Below, in pieces: positions 1-9,645 of a DNA stretch of 23,827 nt. The stretch is from Paramacrobiotus richtersi (Eukaryota; Tardigrada; Eutardigrada; Parachela; Macrobiotidae). The stretch lies in NCBI GenBank assembly GCA_034698045.1, contig JAQGAU010000796.1, positions 1 to 23,827 on the forward strand, in the 5' to 3' direction. The notes under the pieces are model-generated. The model did no database searches, was not told the origin of the DNA, and worked only from the letters and a program-made list of their open reading frames with translations. Made by a program: the position numbers and the translations under genes. How positions within the stretch are numbered: position 1 is the first letter of the stretch; each line of letters opens with the position of its first letter.

Positions 1-28
1 CACGTGTAATCTTCATCACTTCCACGTG
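1..28. promoter_or_regulatory. Pair of CACGTG E-boxes upstream of P450 gene 1
   Basis: CACGTG occurs at 1-6 and again at 23-28, each followed by TA. The palindrome is the classic bHLH-type binding site. The pair lies about 280 bp before the first P450 start codon. Binding is inferred only from the motif. The rest of 29-305 shows no recognisable gene. Confidence 0.3.
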
Positions 29-267
29 TATAGGCTCAAAGAACAATAGTGAGAGTACAAAGGTTGTATTCCAATTACAAGGCCGTTTCAATCGCTGTTG
101 TTGCTGATGGTGCAGGAAAACGATGTTACACAACTTTATCGACAACACACATATTCGGTCGAATAACATCTGAAGAACAAGGCGCTTTCTCAAACGTTCA
201 AGAACTGGATTATTCTGCCTGCGTTTCTGGCTAACTTCTCAAATGAAGTGCAGTTCATGCTACTGTG

Positions 268-275
268 TATTTAAA
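268..275 (+). promoter_or_regulatory. Possible TATA-like box of P450 gene 1
   Basis: TATTTAAA lies 38 bp upstream of the ATG at 306, followed by a TCAG initiator-like tetramer near 298-301. If used, the 5' UTR would be very short. The assignment rests on motif and spacing only. Confidence 0.25.
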
Positions 276-305
276 TCTTAAAAGTACTGGAAACATTCAG
301 CAGAG

Positions 306-2837
306 ATGGTGATGTATTGGATTGTAGCGGCTTTGGCCGGAACTGTTGCTTACTTCGTATAGTGAGTTGAGCATGCTTTAAATTTGGATATAATCCATTG
401 AAACTAACAGCAGTAGCTGAAAACGGCTCGTTTTCTGCTTAGTGACACCTACCGTAAAAGCCGATACTGGCCGGAAAAGGGGATTCCCACACTGACGCCT
501 GTTCCGTTGGTTGGAAGCCTCATCGATGTTGTGCGGGTAAAAAAAATATGCTCATTTTGTTCATAAACGACCGGATCTCTGTACTGTAATTCAATGTCCT
601 GTCACCGTATTCATCCCCTGAATTTTTCATGCTGTAGACGGGACAAGGCGCCTTCGACCTGAAATGGACCAGAAAACTGGGACGAATATTCGGGTACGAT
701 GTCGTTTTACCAAAAGCAAAGAAGTACAACAGTTACGTCAAAAATGCTCCTTTAGATATTTTGATGGACCAACTCCACAAGTTGTCACTTCTGATCTCGG
801 TACTGAAGTCTACCACACTATCACTTTTTGGTTGTTCAACATAAACTGCATTTACATTCTGCAGAAATGCTCAAGCATGTCATGGTGAAGGACTTTCCCA
901 CTTTTGCAAATCGACGGGTACATTCAGCTGCACACTATACGTAGACATTAAACGGAATGATAAAACACTGAGCTTGTAATTCAGGATTTTGGGATTAGCG
1001 GACCTGTCATGGAACTAGCTCTGACCGAAATAACGGGTCAACACTGGAAAGTATGGAAGGAGCATAATAGGCATCTAATCGCAGTACTTCTACCGTTCTT
1101 AGTTTACGTTATTTACAGAATGTTCGCGGTGTTTTACTACCATCCTTTTCATCCGGCAGACTAAAACAGGTGCTTTGCAATTTGTTACATTTTGTTTAAC
1201 AGTAAAATTGCGTCTACATAAACGGTATGGTTCCAGATGAATGACCTAATCAAAGAGTGCTGCGATGTCCTTTTGAAAAACCTGGACAAGCTAGCCGGTA
1301 ATGAAGAGGAGTTTTCGGCAAAAGAGTACGGAATCTCTGCAGTGTATCTTTGTTTTGTGTGCACAACTCTTTTGTTCTCCACAGATTATACGGCCGGCTA
1401 ACATTGGATGTAATCGCGACAACCTTCTTCGGCACCAAAATAAACTCCCAGGAAGAGCCGAATAGTAGTTTCGTCAAGCACGCCAAGAATCTGTTTACGT
1501 TTGCGTTTACGGATATGTCGCTGTTGTTAGCCAGTAAGTCGAAGTTGCGATGCAGCTGCATCAAAAACTTAATGAACAAATATTACAAAGTGACAGCTGA
1601 ATTCCTTGTCATTTGTTGTCGAACAGTGTTGTTCCCCAAAGCCCAACCGTTGCTTCGATTCCTTGGATTCCAAACCTTCGATAAGGAGGGTGTAAAGTTC
1701 TTCGTTAGCAACACGGAGCAAATTATACGTCTTCGAAAGGAATCCAAGCTGGTAAACCAGACACAAGCGCTTTTTTCGCAAGTTGTGCTTCTCCAGTCGT
1801 GAGAAGCACTAGCTTTGTTGTTCTTGTTGAGGGTTAAGTACGGCAATGCTCGCTATAGTTACTGAATAACAATGTGCCAGTACGCGCTGTCAGACCATGA
1901 ATAATTTTAGAATCGAAAGGATTTCCTCCAGTTAATGCTGAGCTCCTTGAAATCTGAACCGAACGAAAGGAAACCAGTTTCCCTCGAAACCCAAACCGTA
2001 GTCCAGAACGAGACCGACGCCGATGTGGCATCTTCCGCCATGACTCTGAGTACCTCCAACGAGAAACCTCTCACTCACTCCACCTACAAACTGTCCCTGA
2101 AAGAACTCGTGGCGCAGTCAATCATCTTCTTCCTAGCCGGTTACGAAACCACCGCCACAACCTTAACCTTCATGTCCTACTGCTTAGCGACAAATCCTGA
2201 AATCCAGGAGAGACTGCGCAAGGAAGTGCAAACAGTGCTGGGAGATAAGGAAACAATAGAGTATGATGATTTGGCGGAGATGCCTTATTTGGATCAGTGT
2301 GTCAATGAAACACTGCGACTGTATCCGCCCATTTCACGGACCGAGCGAGAGTGCAGTGAGAATTGGAGTTACGGTGGCGTTGAGTACGAGAAAGGCACTA
2401 TGGTTGGAATACCCATCTTTGCTATCCATCGTGATCCGGAGTACTGGCAAGACCCGGACGTGTATGATCCCGAAAGGTATGTGGTAACAAAGATAACCGA
2501 AACTGTTCTGAAACCGTGGAATCACTGCAGGTTTTCCAAGGAGAACAAAGCCAATATCAAGCCATACTCCTTCATGACCTTTGGACAAGGACCGCGTAAC
2601 TGCATTGGGATGAGGTTTGCGTATTACGAGATCAAAATGGTTATGGCCAGTATTCTGAGAAAGTACCGTATTCTCCAGAGTCCACAGACTCAGGTAAGAA
2701 GAAAATAAAAAGAAGCGTAAACCTATTGAAATGAATGTTTCTTGTACGTTTTATTACAGGTCCCACTGGTATTAACAGACGGAATCGGAATCATGTCAAC
2801 TGAAAAGGGTGTTTGGGTGAAAGTGCAGAAATTGTAA
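306..2837 (+). CDS. Cytochrome P450 gene 1, CYP3 clan, subfamily A (13 exons, 529 aa)
   Basis: Microsomal P450 monooxygenase, predicted to oxidise small lipophilic compounds at the ER membrane using electrons from P450 reductase. Exons: 306-361, 443-536, 638-693, 756-799, 865-917, 985-1050, 1119-1169, 1237-1325, 1385-1533, 1627-1751, 1911-2476, 2531-2693, 2760-2837. All introns are GT-AG, all phases close, and no stop interrupts the frame. Residues 1-19 form a short hydrophobic N-terminal anchor, then comes the proline-rich hinge (GIPTLTPVPLVG). Key motifs are the I-helix AGYETT (about 337-342), the K-helix ETLR (394-397), YDPERF (446-451) and the heme loop FGQGPRNCIG (467-476) with ligand Cys 474. 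The length is slightly above the typical 500 aa because of an insertion before helix I. The last intron but one (2477-2530) is 54 nt and open in frame, so a 547-aa form is possible. I chose the start because it opens the anchor in the same place as in all paralogues. Confidence 0.94.
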
Positions 2838-3650
2838 CCGAATACGTACTGCAGAAGTGTAAGATGTCATGGTAGTCATAAAGGAGTCCTTAGCTCCTGC
2901 CTGACGTAGTTTTAGTTTTGTCCTGCTATGCAATTAGCCTGCGTTTTCTTCACTTTAAACTCTGAAAACACCGATGAAAGCTGCTGTGAATTTTTTCTGG
3001 TCGTGATAAATGAAAAGGGAAATAAGACGTACTACTTCTCGGATTGGCGGAATGTATCGTATCCTTACAGGTGAATAAAAAAACCAAAACGTTTAAGGTG
3101 GGTCTACTGCACCAATATGAGCAGCACCATATTGAAGATGCAGTATAATATTAGGATCATAATATCATCAACCGGATCAAAATTCCCATTACGACGGTAC
3201 AATGGGTTCCTGAATATTCAGCCCAGCAGTAGTGGTATACCGATCGGCATGTTTTGCTTTCTCTGTCCCGGACGGGTACAACCGACTCTGGCCCGTTGAT
3301 TTCCGGTCGCCTGCAAGCGGACGGTATGCAAGCTTATCGGGCATCGCCGTATTCAGCCCGCGGTGATACAGTTAATACCGGTTTCCCCGAATACTATGCA
3401 CTATGAGCTCAGACAATAATGGAGTACAAAGGGATATCTGTCAAGACCGAACTTAATCAGCTGATATTGCTGATTTCATAGTTCAACATACGGCACATAA
3501 AGTATGCCACATTTGGCAGAAACAACACAGCCGCGATAAATTTAAAATTTCAGCCGATGCTTAGATCAAGCAGTAGTATGTGAGTTTCTTGTCAGTTTTT
3601 GCAGTCCTTTGTAGCATTGCCCGATTTTGGAAGACATAGTTTTAGCAACG
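2838..3650. other. Intergenic stretch between P450 genes 1 and 2
   Basis: I see no gene here. The first part is the 3' UTR of gene 1. The remainder is unique-looking sequence with no open frame that resembles a protein. Part of it must hold the promoter of gene 2: an A/T-rich box, ataaatttaaaattt, sits around 3536-3550. Confidence 0.5.
3074..3079 (+). terminator. Polyadenylation signal, P450 gene 1
   Basis: AATAAA lies 237 bp after the stop codon, followed by an A-rich run. It is the first canonical hexamer downstream of gene 1. Confidence 0.5.
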
Positions 3651-6045
3651 ATGGTGATGTTATGGATTGTAACGGCTGTAGTGGGAACCGTGGCATACTT
3701 TGTGTAGTGAGTTACAAAAGTACTTGGTATTAACGCAACGAACAACAGGCTGCAACTGAAACATCTGCTCTGTGTAGTGACACTTACCGTAAAAGCCGAT
3801 ACTGGCCGGAAAAAGGAATTCCCACACTGACGCCTGTTCCGCTGTTCGGAAGCCTGATCGATGTTATACGGGTAAAATGTTGTCGCTTTGTTGCCTTGTC
3901 ATTGTATAATTTCCATTCGTACACTAAGCTTTCTTGCTGTAGACAGGACAAGGCACATTCGACTTGAAATGGACAAGAAAACTGGGACGAATATTTGGGT
4001 AATGAGGCCGTTCTCACCACACACTCAGCAGTAGAGGGTAGTAAACGCCATTTTATAGATACTTCGATGGACCAGTTCCCCAAGTTGTCACTTCCGATCT
4101 CGGTACCGAAACCTTCAACAATTTCACTGGTTTCACTTACCTTAAATGTTTCAGAAATGCTTAAAAATGTTATGGTGAAAGAATTCGGCACTTTCGTCAA
4201 TCGACGGGTAAGGGTTATGCAAATAGGCAAGTTCCGCGACAGCTGATATTGTAATCTGACGCTGTAGGATTTTGGAGTTAGCGGACCAATCATGGAACTT
4301 GCGCTGACTGAGATACGAGATCAGCATTGGAAAGTATGGAAATAACACATCAGATTCTGGTAAAAGTGCCGTCCTCAACTTACGTTTTTTTATAGGATAT
4401 TCGCGGTGTTATGTTGCCATCGTTTACATCCGGTAGACTGAAACAGGTCGCTTGAAAACATGGCTCACAAAAATCGGAGTTATATCAAAGGTATTGTTAC
4501 AGATGAACAACCTAATCAAGGAGTGCTGCGATGACCTTTTGAAAAAGTTGGAAAAGCTGACAGTTAGCGAAGAAGAGTTTCTGGCAAAAGAGTACCGAAA
4601 CGGTTGCTACGTCAGCTTTGTTCTCTCTTTACACAGCTTTTGTCTGCAGATTATACGGCCGGCTGACATTGGACGTAATTGCCACGACTTTCTTTGCCAC
4701 TAAAATTAACTCCCAGGAAGATCCAAACAGCAGTTTCGTGAAGCATGCCAAAAAGATCTTTGAGTTTGCATTTACGGATATGTCGTTATTACTAGCAAGT
4801 AAGTCAGACTGCCGTGCCGAAATGAACCTGTCGAACAAACTGAGTTTCTTGTTCCTTCGCTGCAGTGTTGTTCCCCAAAGCCCAGCCGCTGATGCGATGG
4901 CTTGGTTTCCAAACCTTCAATAAAGAGGCTGTAAAGTTCTTCGTCAACAACACCGAGCAGATAATACGTCTTCGAAAGGAATCCAAACAGGTAAGCAAGA
5001 TCATCCCACTCTTGTTCGCTTTTTGTTTACGGTACAAAATGTCCAAGGGCTGTTTATTAAAATTCGTCGAATAACTACACATGCAACAGATGCTTGCTCG
5101 CTTTTTTACGCAACGGGTTATTGTAGTATCGAAGGGACTTCCTCCAGTTAATGCTGAGCTCCTTAAAATCCGAACACAATGAAGAGAAGCCAGTCGCCCG
5201 CGAAACGCAAACCAAAGAAACCGACGCCGATGTGGCAGCATCTGCCATGGCACTGAGTACCTCCCACGAGAAACCTCTCACCCATTCCAACTACAAACTG
5301 TCCCTGGAAGAGCTCGTGGCGCAAGCCATCATTTTCTTCCTTGCCGGCTACGAAACAACCGCCACAACTTTAACCTTCATGTCCTACTGCTTAGCTACAA
5401 ATCCTGAAATCCAGGAGAGACTACGCAAGGAAGTGCAAACAGTGTTAGGAGATAAGGAAACAATAGAATATGATGATTTAGCGGAGATGCCTTATTTGGA
5501 TCAGTGCGTCAATGAAACACTCCGATTGTATCCGCCCATTTCGCGGACCGAGCGACAGTGTGGTGAGAAGTGGAGTTACGGAGGCGTCGAGTATGAGAAA
5601 GGCACGGTTATTGGCATACCGATCTTTGCTATTCATCGTGATCCGGAGTACTGGCAGGAACCGGAAGTGTATGATCCCGAAAGGTATGTGGAAAGAAAGA
5701 TGACCGAAACTGTTCTGAAACAAAGGGATCACTGCAGGTTTTCCAAGGAGAACAAAGGCAATATCAAGCCGTACTCGTTTATGACCTTTGGACAGGGACC
5801 GCGTAACTGCATTGGAATGCGGTTTGCGTATTACGAGATCAAAATGGTAATGGCCAGTATTCTGAGGAAATACCGTTTTGTCCAGAGCCCACAAACTCAG
5901 GTATGAAGACTTAAGAAGCCGGAATCAGAAGGGTTTAGTGATTATGTTGTCACACGTTTTATTGCAGGTGCCGCTGGTAATAAAAGATTCAGTCGGCTTC
6001 ATATCGGCGGAAAAGGGTGTTTGGTTGAAAATAGAAAAATTATAA
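3651..6045 (+). CDS. Cytochrome P450 gene 2, CYP3 clan, subfamily A (13 exons, 526 aa)
   Basis: Closest paralogue of gene 1, with the same intron positions and phases. Exons: 3651-3706, 3778-3871, 3943-3998, 4059-4102, 4155-4207, 4268-4333, 4396-4446, 4503-4591, 4650-4798, 4866-4990, 5127-5683, 5738-5900, 5968-6045. The N-terminal anchor starts MVMLWIV. The I-helix AGYETT is at about 334-339, ETLR at 391-394, and the heme loop FGQGPRNCIG has its Cys at 471. It is three residues shorter than gene 1, all lost in the variable loop before helix I. The I- to K-helix stretch matches gene 1 almost entirely at protein level; the DNA differences there are synonymous. Like gene 1 it has a 54-nt intron (5684-5737) that is open in frame. 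It is predicted to be an ER monooxygenase; the substrate is unknown. Confidence 0.94.
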
Positions 6046-6424
6046 TTGTCTTTCCCCTGATCAAGAAATTATCGTGGTTATCATACTAATAATCATGAGA
6101 GCCCTGGATTGTCAGCTGTAGTTTGGTGTGGAAATTATATGATGATTTGTTCAGCAGAATCGCTGATCCTAATAAATTTGTAATTAAGAAGGCTGTTCAG
6201 TTTGAAGCAGAGGAATTGAGTTAAATCGTACGCATAACAGAATAGTTCGGTTACCCTTCGTTTGTAATGTTGTTACAAAAAATGTTTGTAACACTAATAA
6301 TAAGTAACACGGTTAAAGTCAGGCAAAACATTGCCGACGATCGTGCAAAAGCATCCATTCTTGCACTCATAGCTGACAGGACCTGTTTTCCACCGTTTGG
6401 ATTGAAACTTTTATCCGTTACCGA
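6046..6424. other. 3' flank of P450 gene 2 and spacer before the gene 3 promoter block
   Basis: I see no gene. The sequence around 6343-6424 is recognisably related to the region upstream of gene 4 (14108-14247), so it belongs to the duplicated upstream flank of subfamily-B genes. Confidence 0.5.
6171..6176 (+). terminator. Polyadenylation signal, P450 gene 2
   Basis: A canonical AATAAA 126 bp after the stop codon of gene 2. Confidence 0.55.
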
Positions 6425-6508
6425 CATTCATACAGTACATATCGAGCAGACCTATTCTTTGCTTATCAAGCGAGCAAAGTGTTCCATCAGCATATCGGCA
6501 ATCCGATA
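6425..6508 (+). promoter_or_regulatory. Conserved upstream block of P450 gene 3
   Basis: Two elements are shared with genes 4 and 5: CATTCATACAGT at 6425-6436, and a second element beginning TGTTCCATCAGCATATCGG at 6480. The second element (29 nt, 6480-6508) matches gene 4 at 28 of 29 positions. It starts 134 bp before the ATG, against 135 in gene 4 and 129 in gene 5. The constant spacing suggests a proximal promoter or 5' UTR element. Recent duplication alone could also explain the gene 3 and gene 4 match. Confidence 0.5.
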
Positions 6509-6613
6509 GGGTTCTTGCAACGTGGGGTCGCACTGTGTACAAAGTATTCAGTACACGTAGTAAACAGGGCCCGTCAACACAGTTCTGCAGTGAATTACCG
6601 CCTTCTATTAGAC

Positions 6614-9044
6614 ATGGCACTTTTGTGGATTGCAGCTGTTGTTCTGGGCTTAATCGCATATATTGTTTAGTAAGTTGGTGGTATACATATTTTCTGCGTA
6701 TGAAGGGGCTTTTTTAAAATTTGCATTGTTTCCTACTGTATTACGCAGCGATGGATTTCGCAAGAAAACGTACTGGCCGGATAAAGGAATCCCCACTGTT
6801 CCGGGATTGCCAATTGTTGGCAGCTTATTTGAACAAGGCGGTCCTGGAAAGGTACAGGACATTGGACTTTCGATAGTTCCCATGTTTTAATACCAGTTCA
6901 ATGTTGTTGTTTTGTTTGTGAACTGCAACAGCCAGGTAAAGAAACGTTCGAACTGAAATGGACTAAGAAGCTCGGTCGCATTTTTGGGTAAGCAGTTAAT
7001 TGCTCAACGCTATTACATATACAGTACGCAAGTTTCTTTCCTAACACGTTGCCGGACATTTAGGTACTTTGATGGGCCGATACCAGTGGTCATCATCAGC
7101 GATCTGGATGTGTTGAAGAATATCATGGTCAAAGACTTCTCTCACTTTGTTAATCGCCGAGTAAGTTTTTGAAAGCAGAAGCGTGTGTTCTTTTTGCACA
7201 ATTTTGTTTATTGTCTTGCTCAGGATTTTGGTATTCCCGGTCCAGTTATGGAACGGAACGTACTCGATCTCCGCGATCAACAATGGAAGGTACAGATAGC
7301 TCAACAACACATACGCATTCCCAAGTAAGAAGCTTACTATGCAGCATTCTTGTAGAATGTGCGGAGCGTTCTCACACCAGCATTTGCATCAGGAAAACTT
7401 AAGCAGGTATACTAAGTAATCACGATTTTTTATACTTTTCTTATTATGGATGTTCTGCCCGTCAGATGAACCCTGTGATGAAAGAATGTGCAGACAATCT
7501 GCTAGGTAAAATGAGCGAATACGCCGACAGCGGGGAAGACTGTCCTTTAAAGGACCTATACGGGCCATTGGCCATGGATGTCATTGCCACGACGTTCTTC
7601 GCTACAAAGATCAGCTCACAAGACGACCCAAATAGTGGATTTGTCCAGCACGCGAAAAACTTTTTCAACTTAGCCCAGTTCCAGGGAACCGTACTAGCTA
7701 CTAGTAAAAATCTTTTTAAAAAGCAGATTCGAAGCAGAAAAATGAAAACTGTTGCTGGTGTTGCAGTGATTTTTCCGAAAATCGGGAGGAGAGTTTTACG
7801 GGCGTTAAAGTTTCAAACATTCCCGAAAGACGCCGTGGATTTCTTTGTGAAGAATACCGAAGAGATCATCAAAATGCGTGTTGCATCCAAACAGGTCTTA
7901 TGAAAAATGCTACTTGTCCGTTCCTGGTTAGTTTTCGCATTACACTCAACGCACGGTTTCGCAGGTACGAAAGGATTTCCTGCAGCTGATGTTGAACTCT
8001 CTGAAGTCCCAGAACACCACCGAGTCTGTAAAGGAAACGCAAACGGTAGTGAAGAATGACACTGGCAACGAAGCAGATGTGGCTTCGTCAGGGCTGACCC
8101 TGGGGGAGAAACCACTGACCCATTCAAATTACAAAATGTCAAACGAGGTAAACCCAAAAACAGCTTACGCAAAGAAAGCACCTGATGATGACGCTTATGA
8201 ACATTTAATTTTCTTGTCCTCCGGTGCTGCGATTTCGTGTAAACCTTCCTAGTCAAACTTCCAGTTGTTTTAGGAGCTGGTGGCACAAGCAATCATCTTC
8301 TTCGTGGCCGGATACGAAACCACCGCCATGACCTTAACTTATCTGACCTACTGTTTGACAGTTAATCCGGATGTTCAGGAGAAACTGCGTAAAGAGATCT
8401 TTGCCGTGTTGGGCGACAAAGAGAACGTAGAGTACGATGATTTGGCTGAAATGCGCTATTTGGATCAGTGTGTCAACGAGACACTCCGCCTGTACCCGCC
8501 CATTACCCGCGCAGAACGGGATACCAACGAAGACTGGGAGCACAACGGTGTCAAGTACGAGAAGGGCACCATCGTGGCTATTCCCATCTTTGCTATTAAT
8601 CGTGATCCCGAATACTGGCCAAATCCCGAAACATACGACCCGGACAGGTTTGTGATACACATATTTCCATGTTTCTTTCTTTTTACTCTACTGAGATAAC
8701 AGTCATAATCATTTAGGTTCTCTCCTGAGAACAAGCAAAACATTCGACCGTACTCTTTCATGTCATTTGGGCAAGGTCCACGAAACTGCATCGGAATGCG
8801 GTTTGCTTATTATGAAATTAAAATTGTGATGGCACACCTGCTGCGCAGCTACCGTTTCGTCAAATGCAGCCAAACCCAGGTCAGAAAACTTCAGCATGAA
8901 TACTTGAATCGCTAGGTACTGATTAGAATGACCGTTCGCTTTGTTATTCACTCGCTGTGGTTGTAGGTGCCTCTTGTTCTGAACGATGAAAGCGGTTTGT
9001 TGAAGACGGAAAAAGGTGTTTGGGCCAAAATCGAAAGACTTTGA
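6614..9044 (+). CDS. Cytochrome P450 gene 3, CYP3 clan, subfamily B (12 exons, 530 aa)
   Basis: First of three subfamily-B genes. Exons: 6614-6669, 6749-6851, 6932-6987, 7064-7160, 7224-7289, 7356-7406, 7466-7703, 7767-7894, 7965-8147, 8274-8647, 8717-8879, 8967-9044. All phases close. Compared with subfamily A, exons 4 and 7 are each a fusion of two A exons, and an extra intron splits the segment just before helix I. The anchor is MALLWIAAVVLGLIAYIV. Motifs: AGYETT (338-343), ETLR (395-398), YDPDRF, and the heme loop FGQGPRNCIG with Cys 475. The hinge has a Gly-rich insert (EQGGPGK) absent from subfamily A. Intron 7704-7766 is 63 nt and open in frame, but its homologue in gene 4 contains a stop, so I treat it as a normal intron. 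Predicted ER monooxygenase; the substrate is unknown. Confidence 0.94.
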
Positions 9045-9050
9045 AATAAA
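9045..9050 (+). terminator. Possible polyadenylation signal, P450 gene 3
   Basis: AATAAA directly abuts the stop codon TGA (9042-9044). If used, the 3' UTR would be only about 20-30 nt. No other AATAAA is seen before the stem-loop at 9166. Confidence 0.4.
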
Positions 9051-9165
9051 AAATTGTCCTTTGGTTAAAAAGGGTCGTCATGTACATGATGTGCTGGTTC
9101 CGTTTTGTACTGCGACCTGCACGCTTGTCCTCGAACTAAAAATCGCTGTAAAGCCATAAACGCGA

Positions 9166-9195
9166 CAAACATTTAATCTCGTGATTAAATGTTTG
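9166..9195. repeat. Perfect 13-bp inverted repeat, 4-nt loop
   Basis: CAAACATTTAATC (9166-9178) and its exact reverse complement (9183-9195) are separated by TCGT. The hairpin lies 122 bp downstream of the stop of P450 gene 3. It could be an RNA stem-loop or a small transposon footprint. I see no T-run making it terminator-like. Confidence 0.7.
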
Positions 9196-9339
9196 CCCAG
9201 ATAAACCTATCACATGATTAAGAATTCGATATAATTGACCATGCATCCTTCCTAATTAGTTTGTTTTGTATTCGCCGTACTGCGAAAGCACACATATTGG
9301 GGCTTGTGCATCCTGCACAGCAGAAAATTCGTTTTGTAC

Positions 9340-9632
9340 GATATTCGCGGTGTTGTATTACCATTACCCACATCCGACCGAATGAAACAGGTTCTCTGCA
9401 ACGTGTTCCCATACAAATCGAATTTGCATTACAAGAATCGTTACAAATGAACAGCTGAATAAAACAGTGCTGCATTGACCTTTGAAAAAAGTAGAACAAT
9501 CTGGCAGTTAGCGAAGAAGAGTTTCTGGCAAAAAAGTACAGAATCTTTTGGGATATTAGCGGCTGTTGATGCGATTCTTGGCTTCCAAACGTTCGATAAT
9601 TAGACCATTCATTCGCCAGCAATACGATAAGT
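9340..9632 (+). pseudogene. Cytochrome P450 fragment, subfamily A, decayed
   Basis: Three pieces match consecutive exons of genes 1 and 2. Segment 9340-9390 corresponds to exon 7 (DIRGV..., identical 51-nt length) and ends in a proper CAG|GT. Segment 9447-9535 corresponds to exon 8 and keeps the SEEEFLAK stretch of gene 2. About 9560-9632 corresponds to the exon 10 region (LGFQTFD). Both acceptor AGs are destroyed (AC at 9338-9339, AA at 9445-9446). Exon 8 has in-frame TGA and TAG stops. The whole exon 9 equivalent is missing. The intron pattern and residues place it in subfamily A, although it lies between two subfamily-B genes. No anchor, I-helix or heme-loop exon is present. Its right edge stops about 14 bp from the ARF stop codon on the other strand. 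Confidence 0.85.
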
Positions 9633-9645
9633 GACGACTGTGACG

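Noticed and set aside
3784..4293. Antisense open frame of 169 codons across P450 gene 2
   Set aside because: It lies opposite well-supported P450 exons and introns and has no family resemblance; a shadow frame.
5478..5894. Antisense open frame of 138 codons over P450 gene 2 exons 11-12
   Set aside because: Fully explained by the codon pattern of the conserved sense exon; similar shadows occur opposite genes 1, 3 and 4.
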